Shown: positions 31,778-48,020 of the stretch, in pieces
Layout: every line of letters begins with the position of its first letter
Numbering within the stretch: the first letter of the stretch is position 1
NCBI GenBank assembly: GCA_054601695.1
Contig: BAAHQB010000389.1
Location: 1-64,000, forward strand
Reading direction: 5' to 3'
Origin: Amorphochlora amoebiformis
Lineage: Eukaryota; Cercozoa; Chlorarachniophyceae
Length of the DNA: 64,000 nt
The notes under the pieces: generated by a model
What the model was told of the DNA's origin: nothing
What the model saw: the letters and a program-made list of their open reading frames with translations, nothing else
Database searches by the model: none
Translations under genes and position numbers: made by a program

Positions 31778-32839
31778 ATATTATATATATATATATATAC
31801 ATATTACTTAAATATATGTAAAAGGCCAAGAAAGTAATTAGTAAATTATAAGTTTCATGTATATATATATATATATATATACATATATACATACACATAG
31901 AAGGCCAAGAAAGTAATTAGTTCATTCTTAAGTTTCATGTATATATATATATACATACATATATACATACACATACATATATTACTTATATATATATAAA
32001 AGGCCAAGAAAGTAATCAGTTCATTCTTAAGTTTCTTCAGTGCGAATGACTTCATACAAGAATTTATCGCAGATACTAACCAGGTTAGTTTCACATATCT
32101 TAACATAGATATGCACATATCTTAACATAGACATGCACATATCTAATATGGATATGTGTAGAATGACACATATATTAGTATAGATATGAAAATATGCGAA
32201 TATCGATATGTATAGAATGACTTCATACAAGAATTTATCGCAGGTACTAACCAGGTTAGTTTCACGTATCTTAATGTAGATATGCACATATCTTAATATA
32301 GATATGCACATATCTAATATGGATATGTGTAGAATGACACATATATTAGTATAGATATGCAAATATGCGAATGTAGATATGTATAGAATGACTTCATACA
32401 AGAATTTATCGCAGATACTAACCAGGTTAGTTTCACGTATCTTAATATAGATATGCACATATCTTAATATAGATATGCACATATCTAATATGGATATGTG
32501 TAGAATGACACATATATTAGTATAGATATGCAAATATGCGAATATAGATATGTATAGAATGACTTCATACAAGAATTTATCGCAGATACTAACCAGGTTG
32601 GTTACACATATCTTTATATAGATATGCACATATCTTAATATAGATATATATGTATATAATGATTCCATAATTTATCGCAGATACCAACCAGGTTGGTTAC
32701 ATATATATGAATATAGATATGCATATATGTAAATATAGATATGAATAGAATAACAAATATATATTAATATAGATATACACATAGAATGATTTATATGTAA
32801 ACATATGTATAAATTCATGAATATCTATGTATGTGTAGA

Positions 32840-32891
<52 letters not shown>

Positions 32892-33211
32892 GACATATAT
32901 ATGTACGTATAATTACTATATATAAATAGGCTGGAGGCAGTGACAAAAAGGGTTTACCTTAATGCCTAACCCTAACCCTAACCCTAACCCTAACCCTAAC
33001 CCTAACACTCTAACCCTAACCCTCTAACCTTAACCCTAACCTTATATGTATGTATTTATAGTATTTGTGTAACATACATATAAAGATATATATATATATA
33101 TATATTAATATACATATATAATATATATATATATAAGTTAGAGATATAAAATATGAATTATCTAGATATTTGTAGGTAATATATAGTTTTATCTGGAATA
33201 TATATTTATAC

Positions 33212-33242
<31 letters not shown>

Positions 33243-33273
33243 ACGTGCCATATATCTATCTTATATACACACA

Positions 33274-33308
<35 letters not shown>

Positions 33309-33374
33309 AGTTGCTCGCAATTTCGATTTGCAGAAGCTATATCAATGGGCATCAAAACAAGACCCAGGTATATG

Positions 33375-33429
<55 letters not shown>

Positions 33430-33460
33430 TATATCAATGGGCATCAAAACAAAACCCAGG

Positions 33461-33524
<64 letters not shown>

Positions 33525-34001
33525 TATATCAATGGGCATCAAAAGAAGACCCAGGTATATTTATATATATATATATATATATGCTATATGACTGTGCATC
33601 GAAACAAAACCCAGGTATATATATATATATATATATAATATATATATATATATATGTATACATATAATACATATATATATATATATATATATAATATAAT
33701 ATATATATATATATATATAATACAAATATATATATATATGCTATATGACTGTGCATCGAAACAAGACCCGGGTACATACATATATACACATAAACACAAT
33801 ATATATATATATATATATTATACATATATACATACATATATATATATATATATGCTATACTACTGGACATCGAGACAAGACCCAGGTATATATATATACA
33901 TACACACATATATATATGTATATATATATATATATATTATACATACGTATATATATATATATGTATATATGCTATATCACTGGGCATCGAAACAAGACCC
34001 A

Positions 34002-34047
<46 letters not shown>

Positions 34048-34107
34048 ATTATATATATACATATACATATATATTTAATATATCTATTCATATACCTATC
34101 TATATAT

Positions 34108-34153
<46 letters not shown>

Positions 34154-34416
34154 GAGTTTTCAATAAATATAGCATATATTACGATGAAGACAGTCCTATA
34201 TATGTGTATGTGTGTGTATATATGTATATATATGTGTTATGTATATATGTGCATGTGTGTGTATATATGTGTGTATATGTGTTTAGTGTGTCTATCTATA
34301 TATATGTATGTATATATATATATTAGGAGTTTTCAATAAATATAGCATATATTACGATGAAGACACTCCTAAGGATTACGTATCTCCTCAACCGAACAAA
34401 GATAGGTATGTATGTG

Positions 34417-34455
<39 letters not shown>

Positions 34456-34507
34456 ATATATAGTATGCATGCATATGTATATATATATATATATATATAT
34501 ATGTATT

Positions 34508-34545
<38 letters not shown>

Positions 34546-34817
34546 ATGTACATGTGTGTATGTATGTGTATGCGTATGTGCATATGTGTGTATATGTTTG
34601 TATAATTACATATATATATATATATATATATATATCTATAAATCTACGTATTCTAGCATATATCTGTTTTTAGATATGCCGATATCTATCAATATTATGC
34701 AAATATACATACACATATTGGTTCATATATCTACTATAATACCCCAGGTCCATACTTCCATACCTGTCTCCAAAGGTTGCCCGCAAAATTCTCACCCTGC
34801 TCGGAATATGCTCTTAA
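23390..34817 (+). CDS. protein of unrecognised family, 13 exons
   Basis: Exons: 23390-23437, 24361-24420, 24484-24555, 25469-25500, 26485-26524, 27576-27608, 28978-29037, 30522-30548, 32003-32083, 32930-32951, 33308-33367, 34327-34405 and 34748-34817 (TAA). Phases agree throughout (684 nt; about 226 residues if the ATG at 23393 starts it). Distinctive stretches are [102 protein letters not shown] and [18 protein letters not shown]. It looks soluble and helical, without signal peptide or membrane segment. I do not recognise the family. A 5' exon further upstream is possible. Alternative end: reading through the donor after 32951 meets TAA at 32960, but the phase-1 match to the next exon favours splicing. 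Introns include pure telomeric, GA-rich and satellite types. Confidence 0.65.
24421..24690. repeat. telomeric introns in opposite orientation on either side of one exon
   Basis: Intron 24421-24483 is 63 nt of CCCTAA from GTAACC to CCCTAG. The next intron, starting at 24556, begins GTTAGGGTTAGGG and is a TTAGGG array to about 24690. The 72-nt exon 24484-24555 lies between arrays of opposite polarity. Confidence 0.9.
26525..27480. repeat. ~950-bp GA-rich purine tract, intron of the unknown gene
   Basis: Strand-asymmetric (GA)n, GGGAAA and CACAGAGAGA blocks. Two copies of a 42-bp unit (TTTTCCAGAGATC-ATCCGAAAA) lie near 26550 and 26720. The tract follows a strong GTAAGA donor at 26525 and ends before the exon at 27576. 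Long Ser/Leu-rich frames on the minus strand come from the composition and are not genes. Confidence 0.9.
27620..28590. repeat. ~78-bp GATATC-rich satellite in an intron
   Basis: About 12 imperfect copies of a unit such as GGAATAAGATATCTAAGAGG-ATGAGATATCTAGGAATTG-AGATATCTAAGTATTAGATA. There is a higher-order pattern of alternating AGAGGATGAG and AGAGATGAG subtypes. Confidence 0.9.
28785..29880 (+). repeat. exon-edge copies around the [14 protein letters not shown] exon
   Basis: The intact exon is 28978-29037. A 5' fragment (ACAGGAGGTTTTCCAAAGC) is near 28781. 3' fragments of the GGCTATCAAGCAGCTCTTATGG type are near 29129, 29465, 29558, 29696 and 29846, each next to a TA tract. Only the intact copy has both splice sites. 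Confidence 0.8.
30190..30945. repeat. ~400-bp tandem duplication containing a 27-nt exon
   Basis: The left copy is about 30190-30590 and the right copy about 30597-30945. They share ATGACGTTGTACTATACTAT, a TGTGTGTACATATACACATA block and the exon DRRRLQPNQ. The left copy keeps the donor CCAGGTTATA (exon 30522-30548). In the right copy CCGAAACAG runs straight into (CA)n-(CG)n, so the donor is lost. Confidence 0.85.
30938..31206. repeat. (CG)n microsatellite, ~255 bp
   Basis: ACACACAC passes into a nearly perfect (GC)n run with one phase slip (GCGGCGC near 31067), then directly into (TA)n. This is exceptionally GC-rich within an AT-rich region and a strong Z-DNA candidate. Confidence 0.95.
31818..32695 (+). 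repeat. split-exon amplification around the [12 protein letters not shown] exon
   Basis: The intact exon is 32003-32083. Its 5' half (GGCCAAGAAAGTAATTAG) is repeated upstream near 31826 and 31901. Its 3' half (ATGACTTCATACAAGAATTT to AACCAGGTTAG) is repeated downstream near 32218, 32390 and 32562, with a shorter copy near 32660, as a ~172-bp tandem unit with ATAGATATGCACATATCTTA spacers. The long open frame on the minus strand (32027-32668) is the antisense of this repeat. Confidence 0.85.
32963..33042. repeat. (CCCTAA)n array, intron of the unknown gene
   Basis: A short telomeric array just after the donor at 32952, with CACTCTAA variants. It is followed by AT-rich intron to the exon at 33308. 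Confidence 0.85.
33425..34005 (+). repeat. six downstream copies of the [11 protein letters not shown] exon edge
   Basis: The intact exon is 33308-33367. Copies near 33428, 33522, 33582, 33739, 33852 and 33969 read [55 protein letters not shown] and [11 protein letters not shown] in the same frame. Most end at a GGTATAT donor, but none has an AG acceptor because each follows a TA tract directly. A truncated copy of the next exon (GAGTTTTCAATAAATATAGC) is at 34153. Confidence 0.85.
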
Positions 34818-34859
34818 GTTTAGTTAAGTGTAGTTAAGTGTTGTTAAGATCAGTTAGTG

Positions 34860-35305
34860 TCTATCTCTCTCTTTCCCTCCTCTCTCTCTCTCTCTCTCGC
34901 TTATATATCTCTACTCTCTGTCTCCTCTCTCTCCTCTCTCTCCTCTCTCTCTCTCCTCTCTCTCCTCTCTCTCTCTCCTCTGTCTCTCCCTCCTCTCTCT
35001 CTCCTCTCTCTCTCCTCTCTCTCTCTTCACTCTCTCTCTCTCTCTCTCTCTCCTCTCTCTCCCCTCTCTCCCTCACCCTCTCCTCTCTCTCCCTCTCTCT
35101 CTCTACATCTGTCCCTCTCTCTTTCTATCTCTCTTCCATCTCTCTCTCCTCTCTCCATCTCTTTCTCTCTATTCTCTCTCTCTCCTCTATTTCTCTCTCT
35201 CCTCTCTCTCTCCTCTCTTTCTCTCTCTCCTCTCTCTCTCCTCTCTTTCTCTCTCTCCTCTCTCTCTCCTCTCTTTCTCTCTCTCCTCTCTCTCCTCTCT
35301 CTAGT
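34860..35305. repeat. CT-rich pyrimidine tract downstream of the unknown gene
   Basis: About 440 bp of (CTCT)n and CTCCTCTCTC repeats starting some 45 bp after the stop at 34817. Serine/leucine open frames on it are compositional. Confidence 0.92.
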
Positions 35306-36454
35306 CCAGAATCCCCTAAAAACGTCCAACTTTTTAGCCTCTAGAGCACAACAGAACTGCGAACTTCAAGTGTGTACTGTGATATACTATGTCATCGCCT
35401 AATATATATAATCGCCTAAGTTAGATATTGCTTGAAGTTTAAGATCTAGAAGATATAGGGGTTATTAGATGCTGTACAGCCAATCCTGGGCGTCACAACA
35501 GAGCCATGTGCAAATTAATTGAAGAAATTACGGACCGGACGTACTAGAGCATATATACGTCATGATGCATACGTCAATACATCTAGTACATCTACTAGGT
35601 CTTGATCTAGTGCATGAAATTGTATTAGTCAACTATACATATGTCAAGGCTAGGCTAGGCTCGACCTACCTAGCCTACGGTGATTAAGATAATAGATTTT
35701 AGTATGTGTCTTGATTTTCCTAGTAATAACTATCAGTTATAGAAAAGTCTCCATTTACCTAATTTACTATTAAAGATTTAATTATTGGATTATTTAATAA
35801 TTCAATATTAATGCGGCAATCCCAGTAATTCTTGGTTTAACTGGTGGTGTAAACAGCCCATATATACTATATTATATCTTGGATATGCAGAACCTTCAAC
35901 TAATAAATCAAAAGCCCAGATTAACTTCTCGGCAAAATCTAGAAAAATATCGAAATTGGCGGCAGTCATGCAGTTAAGCGTAGACGTACCTAGATCCGAG
36001 GAAAATAATCTTCAATTATTTCGGCCTCGGAGACAATAAAAGAAGATGATTTCTTGATCGATTTCGAAAGAGACAAAGATGTGATCTCAACCCGAGCTCT
36101 CCAGAGGGCCAGATTGTAAACAGTGGGTGAGAATGGGTTGTACAAAGTGGAGATGAAAATGTGTTGCAACTAGTGTTCGAGAGTATTACACGGCACGTGT
36201 GACACGTGTCATAAGGATAGTAATGTCACAGCACTGGTTGTGTCTGTGCGAGATTATGCGGATATGTAGGGTCATATTTCATGATATTTAACTCTCGCTC
36301 TTTTTTTCTTTATTTGATTTTTAGTTTTTTTTTGTTTTCTTTTGTAAATTTTTCGCATCACATATAGTATTATGTATGTGTTTTTACTTGTCTGTATGTC
36401 TTCTCTCGTATGTAGGTACCTTTGTGAGAAAATACTTTAAAAAAAAAAAACAGT
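35306..36454. other. unique intergenic region between convergent genes, no gene called
   Basis: About 1.15 kb of near-normal composition between the + strand unknown gene and the - strand glutaredoxin, probably 3' flanks of both. A short inverted motif (CTAGGCTAGGCTCG-ACCTACCTAGCC) lies near 35648-35675. No exon model or RNA gene was recognised. Confidence 0.45.
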
Positions 36455-36525
36455 TGCAGAAAGTTCTGAGAATGTTCTGAGAATTTTGCGAGAATGTTCT
36501 GAGAATGTTCTGAGGATGTTCGTGG
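36455..36525. repeat. GAGAATGTTCT tandem repeat with heat-shock-element-like GAAnnTTC spacing
   Basis: Five imperfect copies of an 11-12-bp unit just beyond the glutaredoxin stop codon. GAAnnTTC half-site pairs recur, but the spacing is not the canonical 10 bp and the position is 3' of the gene. A regulatory role is doubtful. Confidence 0.5.
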
Positions 36526-36533
36526 TTGCAATC

Positions 36534-36811
36534 TTAGCCATCAGGCGCCCTCATTACCTCCTGTGTGTGTGTTTTATATATGTATTAGTAACTGTGTTTC
36601 AAATGTATGAAAACAGCTTATATATATATATATATATATATGCAAAAAATACATGTATATTTACATATATTACTTGTAGATATGATATATATATATATAT
36701 AAATACCTTGGAAGCTCCTAGCACTCCTAGCTTGCGGATATACATAAATATATACACATACATATATATACACATGTATATACATATATATATATATGTT
36801 ATTTGTAGATA

Positions 36812-36866
<55 letters not shown>

Positions 36867-37058
36867 TTGGAAGCTCCTAGCACTCCTAGCTTGCGGATAT
36901 ACATATATATATATATATGTTATTTGTAGATATGATATGATATATATATATATATATGTATATGTGTATACATAAATACCTTGGAAGCTCCTAGCACTAC
37001 TAGCTTGCGGATATACATACATATATGTATGTATATATGTTATTTGTAGATATGATAC

Positions 37059-37093
<35 letters not shown>

Positions 37094-37183
37094 AATACCT
37101 TGGAAGCTCCTAGCACTCGTAGCTTGCGGAGCCACGGTAATAGAAGCCTATTCAAATAAACAAATTATGTATGTATAACATCT

Positions 37184-37214
<31 letters not shown>

Positions 37215-37351
37215 CCATATGTTTGTTATATATATATATATATCAATATGTTTGTAGATATTTTAGATGCATATACATAAATATGTGTTCTAATGGACAC
37301 ACTTAATTGTATAGATGTATGTATCTATGCATATGTGTGTGTATATGTATA

Positions 37352-37410
<59 letters not shown>

Positions 37411-37449
37411 GTTTGTATGTGTATATAATATGCACACGCACACACGCAT

Positions 37450-37492
<43 letters not shown>

Positions 37493-37509
37493 GTATATGT
37501 ATTATCCTT

Positions 37510-37542
<33 letters not shown>

Positions 37543-37679
37543 CAAATACACATATACAGACACATATCTTAAATGCATAGATATATGTGTAAACACACAT
37601 TGCACAAATGCATATAATATATATATATATATATAAATATATACATATATATACATGTGTATAAAATATGTGTGTATGC

Positions 37680-37719
<40 letters not shown>

Positions 37720-37749
37720 GTACAACCTACATATTATCTATATATATAT

Positions 37750-37811
<62 letters not shown>

Positions 37812-37878
37812 CATATATGAGTACCGTCTCTTATGCAGGTTAACGAGTCCGGGACCATCACTAAATCCACCGATACAC

Positions 37879-37914
<36 letters not shown>

Positions 37915-38000
37915 TATACTTTTATGTATATAGATATATTGATATATTGATATATATTGATATATATATATATATTGATATATATATATATATATACATA

Positions 38001-38060
<60 letters not shown>

Positions 38061-38120
38061 GATGTGTATATATGCATATGGTTAATGAGTCCGGGACCAT
38101 CACTAAATCCACCGATACAC

Positions 38121-38178
<58 letters not shown>

Positions 38179-38249
38179 ACACATGCACACAACGTATAAA
38201 GTTTTACACCCATAATGTGATTATATATGTATATATATATAATATATAT

Positions 38250-38296
<47 letters not shown>

Positions 38297-38451
38297 CATA
38301 TATGTATATATATATATGATTGTTAATGCTTCTTGTAATTGAGTTAGATACAAGCTTTATATACAAATATGTGTACATATATATATAATTTATATATATA
38401 TATATATATATTATATATTATATATATATATATATTTATATATATAAATGT

Positions 38452-38518
<67 letters not shown>

Positions 38519-38817
38519 TGGGTACAGTCTTATGGCCGGTTTTGGCATATATGTACATATATGTACATATACGTACATATATGTATATATATATGTAGAT
38601 ATCCACATATCAAATATCAATATATACATATATTTATATTTAGATGTGTAGTGCATTAATACCTGTCCATTGATGAATATATTGGGTACAGTCTTACGGC
38701 CGGTTTTGGCATATAGATCCTCCCTTGTTTTCTTCCTAACAAACGACTCAACATAAACACTTATGTACTATGTTTCATATGAATATCTATTTATATATAT
38801 ATATATATATATACTAT

Positions 38818-38870
<53 letters not shown>

Positions 38871-38938
38871 TAGATACATATACATATATATGTATATGTG
38901 TATATATATATATATATATGTGCATATTATATACATTT

Positions 38939-38978
<40 letters not shown>

Positions 38979-39049
38979 TATAAATACATTATCTTATGTT
39001 CTTCCAAACCAATAAGTTAACATATGTACAGATATGTGTGTAACATATA

Positions 39050-39098
<49 letters not shown>

Positions 39099-39114
39099 AT
39101 ATGTATATATATAT

Positions 39115-39146
<32 letters not shown>

Positions 39147-39215
39147 TTATACTACTGCTTGTCTAGAAAAGAGATTTAGTTATGTGTACATTATGTAAAT
39201 ATACATATACACACG

Positions 39216-39247
<32 letters not shown>

Positions 39248-39332
39248 GATATACATATATACACATATATAGTTATGCATATATATATATCATGGGTTGG
39301 CATCCCTCGTTGTATACTTATAAAACAGAAAT

Positions 39333-39376
<44 letters not shown>

Positions 39377-39599
39377 TGTATATACTTGCACAACAGAATT
39401 TAAATAAACACACACATATGTATGTATATATATATACATATATATATATATACATATATATAAGTTTAAATATACATATAGTTGCTGACCCCTTATCCTC
39501 CATTTGGTCGATCTCTACACTATGACACTTATATATATATATGTATATATGTATATATGTATTAAATATATATATATATATATATACTACACTAGTATA

Positions 39600-39639
<40 letters not shown>

Positions 39640-39650
39640 TTATTACACTA

Positions 39651-39684
<34 letters not shown>

Positions 39685-40265
39685 GCTGACCCCTTATCCT
39701 CCATTTGATCGATCTCTACACTATGAAACTTAACGTCCAGTTCCTAATATTTACATTTATATATATATTGTATATTCGATATTAGATATGCTGTATATTA
39801 GATAGGTTATACATTCCATATGTTCGATTGATATGTAGGGTATGTTATACAGTACATATGCTATGTATTAGATATGTTATATATTTGATATCTTGTATAT
39901 TAGATATGTCATATATTAGATATGTGAGATATCTCACCCACAATAACTTCTTGGCAGCATCGCAGTAGTCGCAGTCAGACGATGAATATACAACGACAAT
40001 CTCCCTCTCTGTTACTTTGTCAACCTGTATTCATTTTGTTTACATATATTGATGAATTTTTGTTTTTTTATACATGTAAACAATGTTTTCGATGTCGCGT
40101 ATACTTGTGAATATTAAATAGATGTATTATATCATGTTTTATATGTATATATATATATATTTATTTGTACATATATATATTGTATATATAAATGAAAATA
40201 TACATATATGAACAGAAGTATTTACATCAATATTATACATATCATTGCATATACATCTACATATA

Positions 40266-40308
<43 letters not shown>

Positions 40309-40311
40309 TAT

Positions 40312-40342
<31 letters not shown>

Positions 40343-40440
40343 GAATATATAATATATGTAATGATTCTATAATATAAAAAATTAAATAAGATCTATATAT
40401 TCATATATATAATATATATATATATATATTATATATATAT

Positions 40441-40483
<43 letters not shown>

Positions 40484-40490
40484 TATATAT

Positions 40491-40540
<50 letters not shown>

Positions 40541-40814
40541 TATAATATATATATATATATATATTAACACGCATATACTGTGTATGCATATTAGAAATGT
40601 GTATGATATGTATCATATATGTATGTGTATTATATATGTGTATATTCGTGAAAGCTTAGTAGATAAATAGAAAAAAAATGTAATATGTGAAATCATACTT
40701 GACAGACCCCTTCTATCTACAAGCGAAAATAAGCGAAATGATAATTTCGCACAGGGTGCGTACCTCCGTCCTCAGCACGCGCTCTCTCGGTCGGCTGGGC
40801 GACTTGGACTCCAT
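36534..40814 (-). CDS. GRX: glutaredoxin, left copy of the inverted pair, 7 exons, complete
   Basis: Glutaredoxins reduce disulfides or protein-glutathione mixed disulfides using glutathione. Exons 5' to 3' on the minus strand: 40814-40764, 40024-39938, 39743-39691, 38735-38663, 37877-37825, 37147-37099 and 36560-36534 (TAA). They total 393 nt (130 residues) with consistent phases 0,0,2,0,2,0. The protein starts [17 protein letters not shown]. It has [19 protein letters not shown] with the dithiol active site C35-D-Y-C38, then [13 protein letters not shown] with the cis-Pro TVP motif (79-81), and CIGGFSDG with the glutathione-binding GG. It ends EVMRAPDG. A second exon 3 (39527-39490) with an AG acceptor and the same phases is present. 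Exon 5 and exon 6 have truncated copies near 38125-38080 and 36990, 36875 and 36715. It faces away from the right copy. Confidence 0.87.
36700..37000 (-). repeat. three truncated copies of glutaredoxin exon 6
   Basis: The block CTTGGAAGCTCCTAGCACT to CTTGCGG is repeated near 36707, 36864 and 36980, besides the full exon at 37099-37147. Each is preceded by ATAAATACC or TAAACC (antisense donor) and followed by TA tracts. On the coding strand they read [10 protein letters not shown]. Confidence 0.8.
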
Positions 40815-40897
40815 ATCGCTCTGCTAATGGTTTTTATCGCATTTTTTCAATCAAATGCATGAAAAAACAACTCAAAAATAGCAGAGACACCAATCAT

Positions 40898-41113
40898 TTA
40901 AGAAGGAAGCATCTGTGCATGTTCTGTGTCAGGTTTACCGGCGTTTGCTCGGTGGTAGATCTGGATTTTAAATCCCCATTTCGTTCCGGAGATGAAGGAA
41001 TCTGGGTCGAGGGAAGGGAAGGAACCATTTTCGGAATGGAGGGCGGCAAGGGAAGGAAACCCGTCGCGTCGGAGCGGGTTTTTGTACGGAGGCCAGACAC
41101 GAGATGTGGCCAT
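40898..41113 (-). CDS. possible conserved upstream ORF of the left glutaredoxin
   Basis: A 71-codon frame starting at ATG 41113. It aligns with the frame of the right arm at the same relative place: ATG in the same context (TTTCATG), and SFISGTKWGFKIQ..HRANAG against [18 protein letters not shown]. It does not join MESK in frame. It could be an uORF, an alternative exon, or simply homologous 5' UTR. Confidence 0.35.
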   Translation of the reverse strand: MATSRVWPPYKNPLRRDGFPSLAALHSENGSFPSLDPDSFISGTKWGFKIQIYHRANAGKPDTEHAQMLPS

Positions 41114-41452
41114 GAAAGGAAGAAATTATGGAGGAAGGCGTAATTCTGACCTCTAAGAAACTTATGAAAACCTCTAAAAAACAAATTCCATTTTTAAACG
41201 TTGTTTTAGGTGATAATACCTTGAACAAGAGGGAGCTTAGGTTTATATTAAATAAGACATATTCAGATATGAATGCTTTGGGCACTTTGATATCTCAGTT
41301 CCTAGTAGATATCTCGAGATATCTATTCCAGATATATTTATTCAATTATTACAGGGTAGATGTGCTGTTTATCATAATAACAGATTTCTTATTACAGGTT
41401 ATGTTGTGTGATACCCCTTCCCGCCAAACCCACGGTTGACCAACTTCCTTTC

Positions 41453-41683
41453 ATGCCTTCTCTCTCCGGGCATGCGTCCAAAACCCGTCATACACCACAC
41501 GATTCTCCTTCCATTTCAGCCTCTTCATCCGAAGATGCTTCCTTTTCCCTCCTCGAGGTTGGTTCCTCCTTCTCCGGAACCAAACATCGATGCAAAATCC
41601 AACAGACCTTTCGCCGCACAAACGCCGGAGGTCATATATTCGAATACATCCGCGATGAATGCGGATCATGTAAAGGGTGGTGA
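41453..41683 (+). CDS. possible conserved upstream ORF of the right glutaredoxin
   Basis: A 76-codon frame starting at ATG 41453 and ending just before the glutaredoxin ATG at 41700, counterpart of the left-arm ORF. A different frame from ATG 41472 is open through to MESK in this arm but is closed by stops in the left arm. The N-terminus is therefore ambiguous; I start the glutaredoxin at the MESK shared by both copies. Confidence 0.35.
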   Translation: MPSLSGHASKTRHTPHDSPSISASSSEDASFSLLEVGSSFSGTKHRCKIQQTFRRTNAGGHIFEYIRDECGSCKGW

Positions 41684-41699
41684 TAATACACAGACCATA

Positions 41700-46445
<4,746 letters not shown>

Positions 46446-46763
46446 GAGGGGAGGCCAAGTTTGACTCTTGGATCTTTCTCAATTATTTCTATTTTTTTCC
46501 CATTTCTATTTATTGTTCTCATGGAAAAGGGTGCTGACACAAACGCTGTCAGGGTAGTTACATTATGACACCCCCCCTAGTCACGCGTACCGTACAATAC
46601 ATCCCCTCTAGTCACGCTAATACTCTGTTTCGTACAATTCTAGTTTATCGTCACATAGATCTCTTATTCGTATCTTTCTTTCGTCGCATACTGTGTTTTT
46701 TCTTCCTTTCTTATTTTTTCTCAAAATATATGCTTGTCGATAGCTAGGCGTGTCACATGCATG

Positions 46764-46943
46764 ATGCAACAACACTGCCAACAGCATTTTACAACACTGT
46801 TAACCGCATTCATAGTCACTCCTAGAGCTGCTATAAAAGACCCATGGATCATAACGTGGTTGAGAAAGATCGATGATAGCTACGTTTTACCAACGTTGGT
46901 ACCGATTCAGCAACAGTTTCAGAGACTTGCTTTCGGAGGATGA
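46764..46943 (+). CDS. possible small ORF, 59 residues
   Basis: A single open frame from ATG 46764 to TGA, in unique DNA after the right glutaredoxin. It lacks the low-complexity bias of other frames in the window and includes ..IKDPWIITWLRKIDDSYVL... No domain was recognised, and with no splice evidence it may be chance. Confidence 0.2.
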   Translation: MQQHCQQHFTTLLTAFIVTPRAAIKDPWIITWLRKIDDSYVLPTLVPIQQQFQRLAFGG

Positions 46944-47094
46944 TTGGTGTATGCTGCAGTAAGTAGTAGTATTGCGCGCAGGATAAAATGGAAGTTTTTT
47001 AAGTGTACATGGCAACAGTCAATAGATGAATAAATGGACGCCGTATGAGTATGTGTTTGTTTATGTGATATATATTTATGTGGTATGTATATAG

Positions 47095-47129
<35 letters not shown>

Positions 47130-47828
47130 ATATATACCAATATATATATATATATATATGTATGTAATATATATGTATATATACACATATATATATACAC
47201 ATATATATGTACACATATGTATACATATATTAGTAAGCGTAGCATAGTAATCAGCAATAGCTTATTATCCCGCCCTATTTCCCGCCCTTGAATTCACTCA
47301 ATTGTTTTGGCATCATAGATCTAGGCGGATTTCTCGCGAATTATTAATATTATGTCGGCAATTTATCAGAGATTATATCATCACAATAAGCTACACCTCA
47401 TACGACGCGGAGCGATAATTGTCGAAACGACACGTACTAACAACCAGCCAGTGGAGTACCGATAAATATATACAACTAGTAGCATGTATACATATATCTT
47501 CAGTGTATAACTTTAATCAGAACGGTACAATATTATGTAATGTTTAGAAACATTAATGTACATATTATATTATATGTATGTGTTGGAAAAGCCTTGGCCA
47601 CTCGCATCCGACCGCTGCGTATACACACATATGTACTTATAACGCATATATGTATCATGAATTATGCACATTTTTATACATGTAAACACACAAAAGTATA
47701 CATTTACAAATATAGGAATATAATTATGTGTTTGTGTATATATAGGAAGCTGCTAGAAACCCACGGCCGGCGCTTGTTCTACATACACAACATGCGCATT
47801 ACATGTACGCATATAACGCAATCATTCT

Positions 47829-48020
47829 ATCATGATACGTACGCATTTACGCACGTATCGACATACGTACCGATTTTCGTACACGCATGCCATATGCGTA
47901 CGTATACGCACACTAGACTCATATACGTATCGTCAACATTACATTGCGTACGTACGTATACGTATTGTATATACCAACATACGTACCAATATACGTACCC
48001 GGTGAATATACGTACCTATA
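47829..48020. promoter_or_regulatory. cluster of about ten TACGTA palindromes
   Basis: In roughly 190 bp the hexamer TACGTA occurs about ten times, within ACATACGTACC, GCGTACGTAT and ATATACGTACC contexts. This looks more like a motif cluster or degenerate palindromic repeat than chance. The protein that would bind it is unknown, and the function is inference. Confidence 0.35.

Larger units (their letters stand above)
40815..41699. promoter_or_regulatory. shared upstream region of the divergent glutaredoxin genes
   Basis: 885 bp between the two start codons with normal composition and almost no TA tract. A bidirectional promoter is inferred from the layout only. The central ~310 bp (41130-41440) is not duplicated and is AT-rich. 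The flanking duplicated blocks hold aligned upstream ATGs. Confidence 0.45.

Noticed and set aside
32952-32962. TAA at 32960 as the end of the unknown gene ([14 protein letters not shown])
   Set aside because: A donor at 32952 leaves phase 1, exactly what the exon at 33308 needs, and the chain then continues to a clean stop at 34817. Kept only as an alternative.
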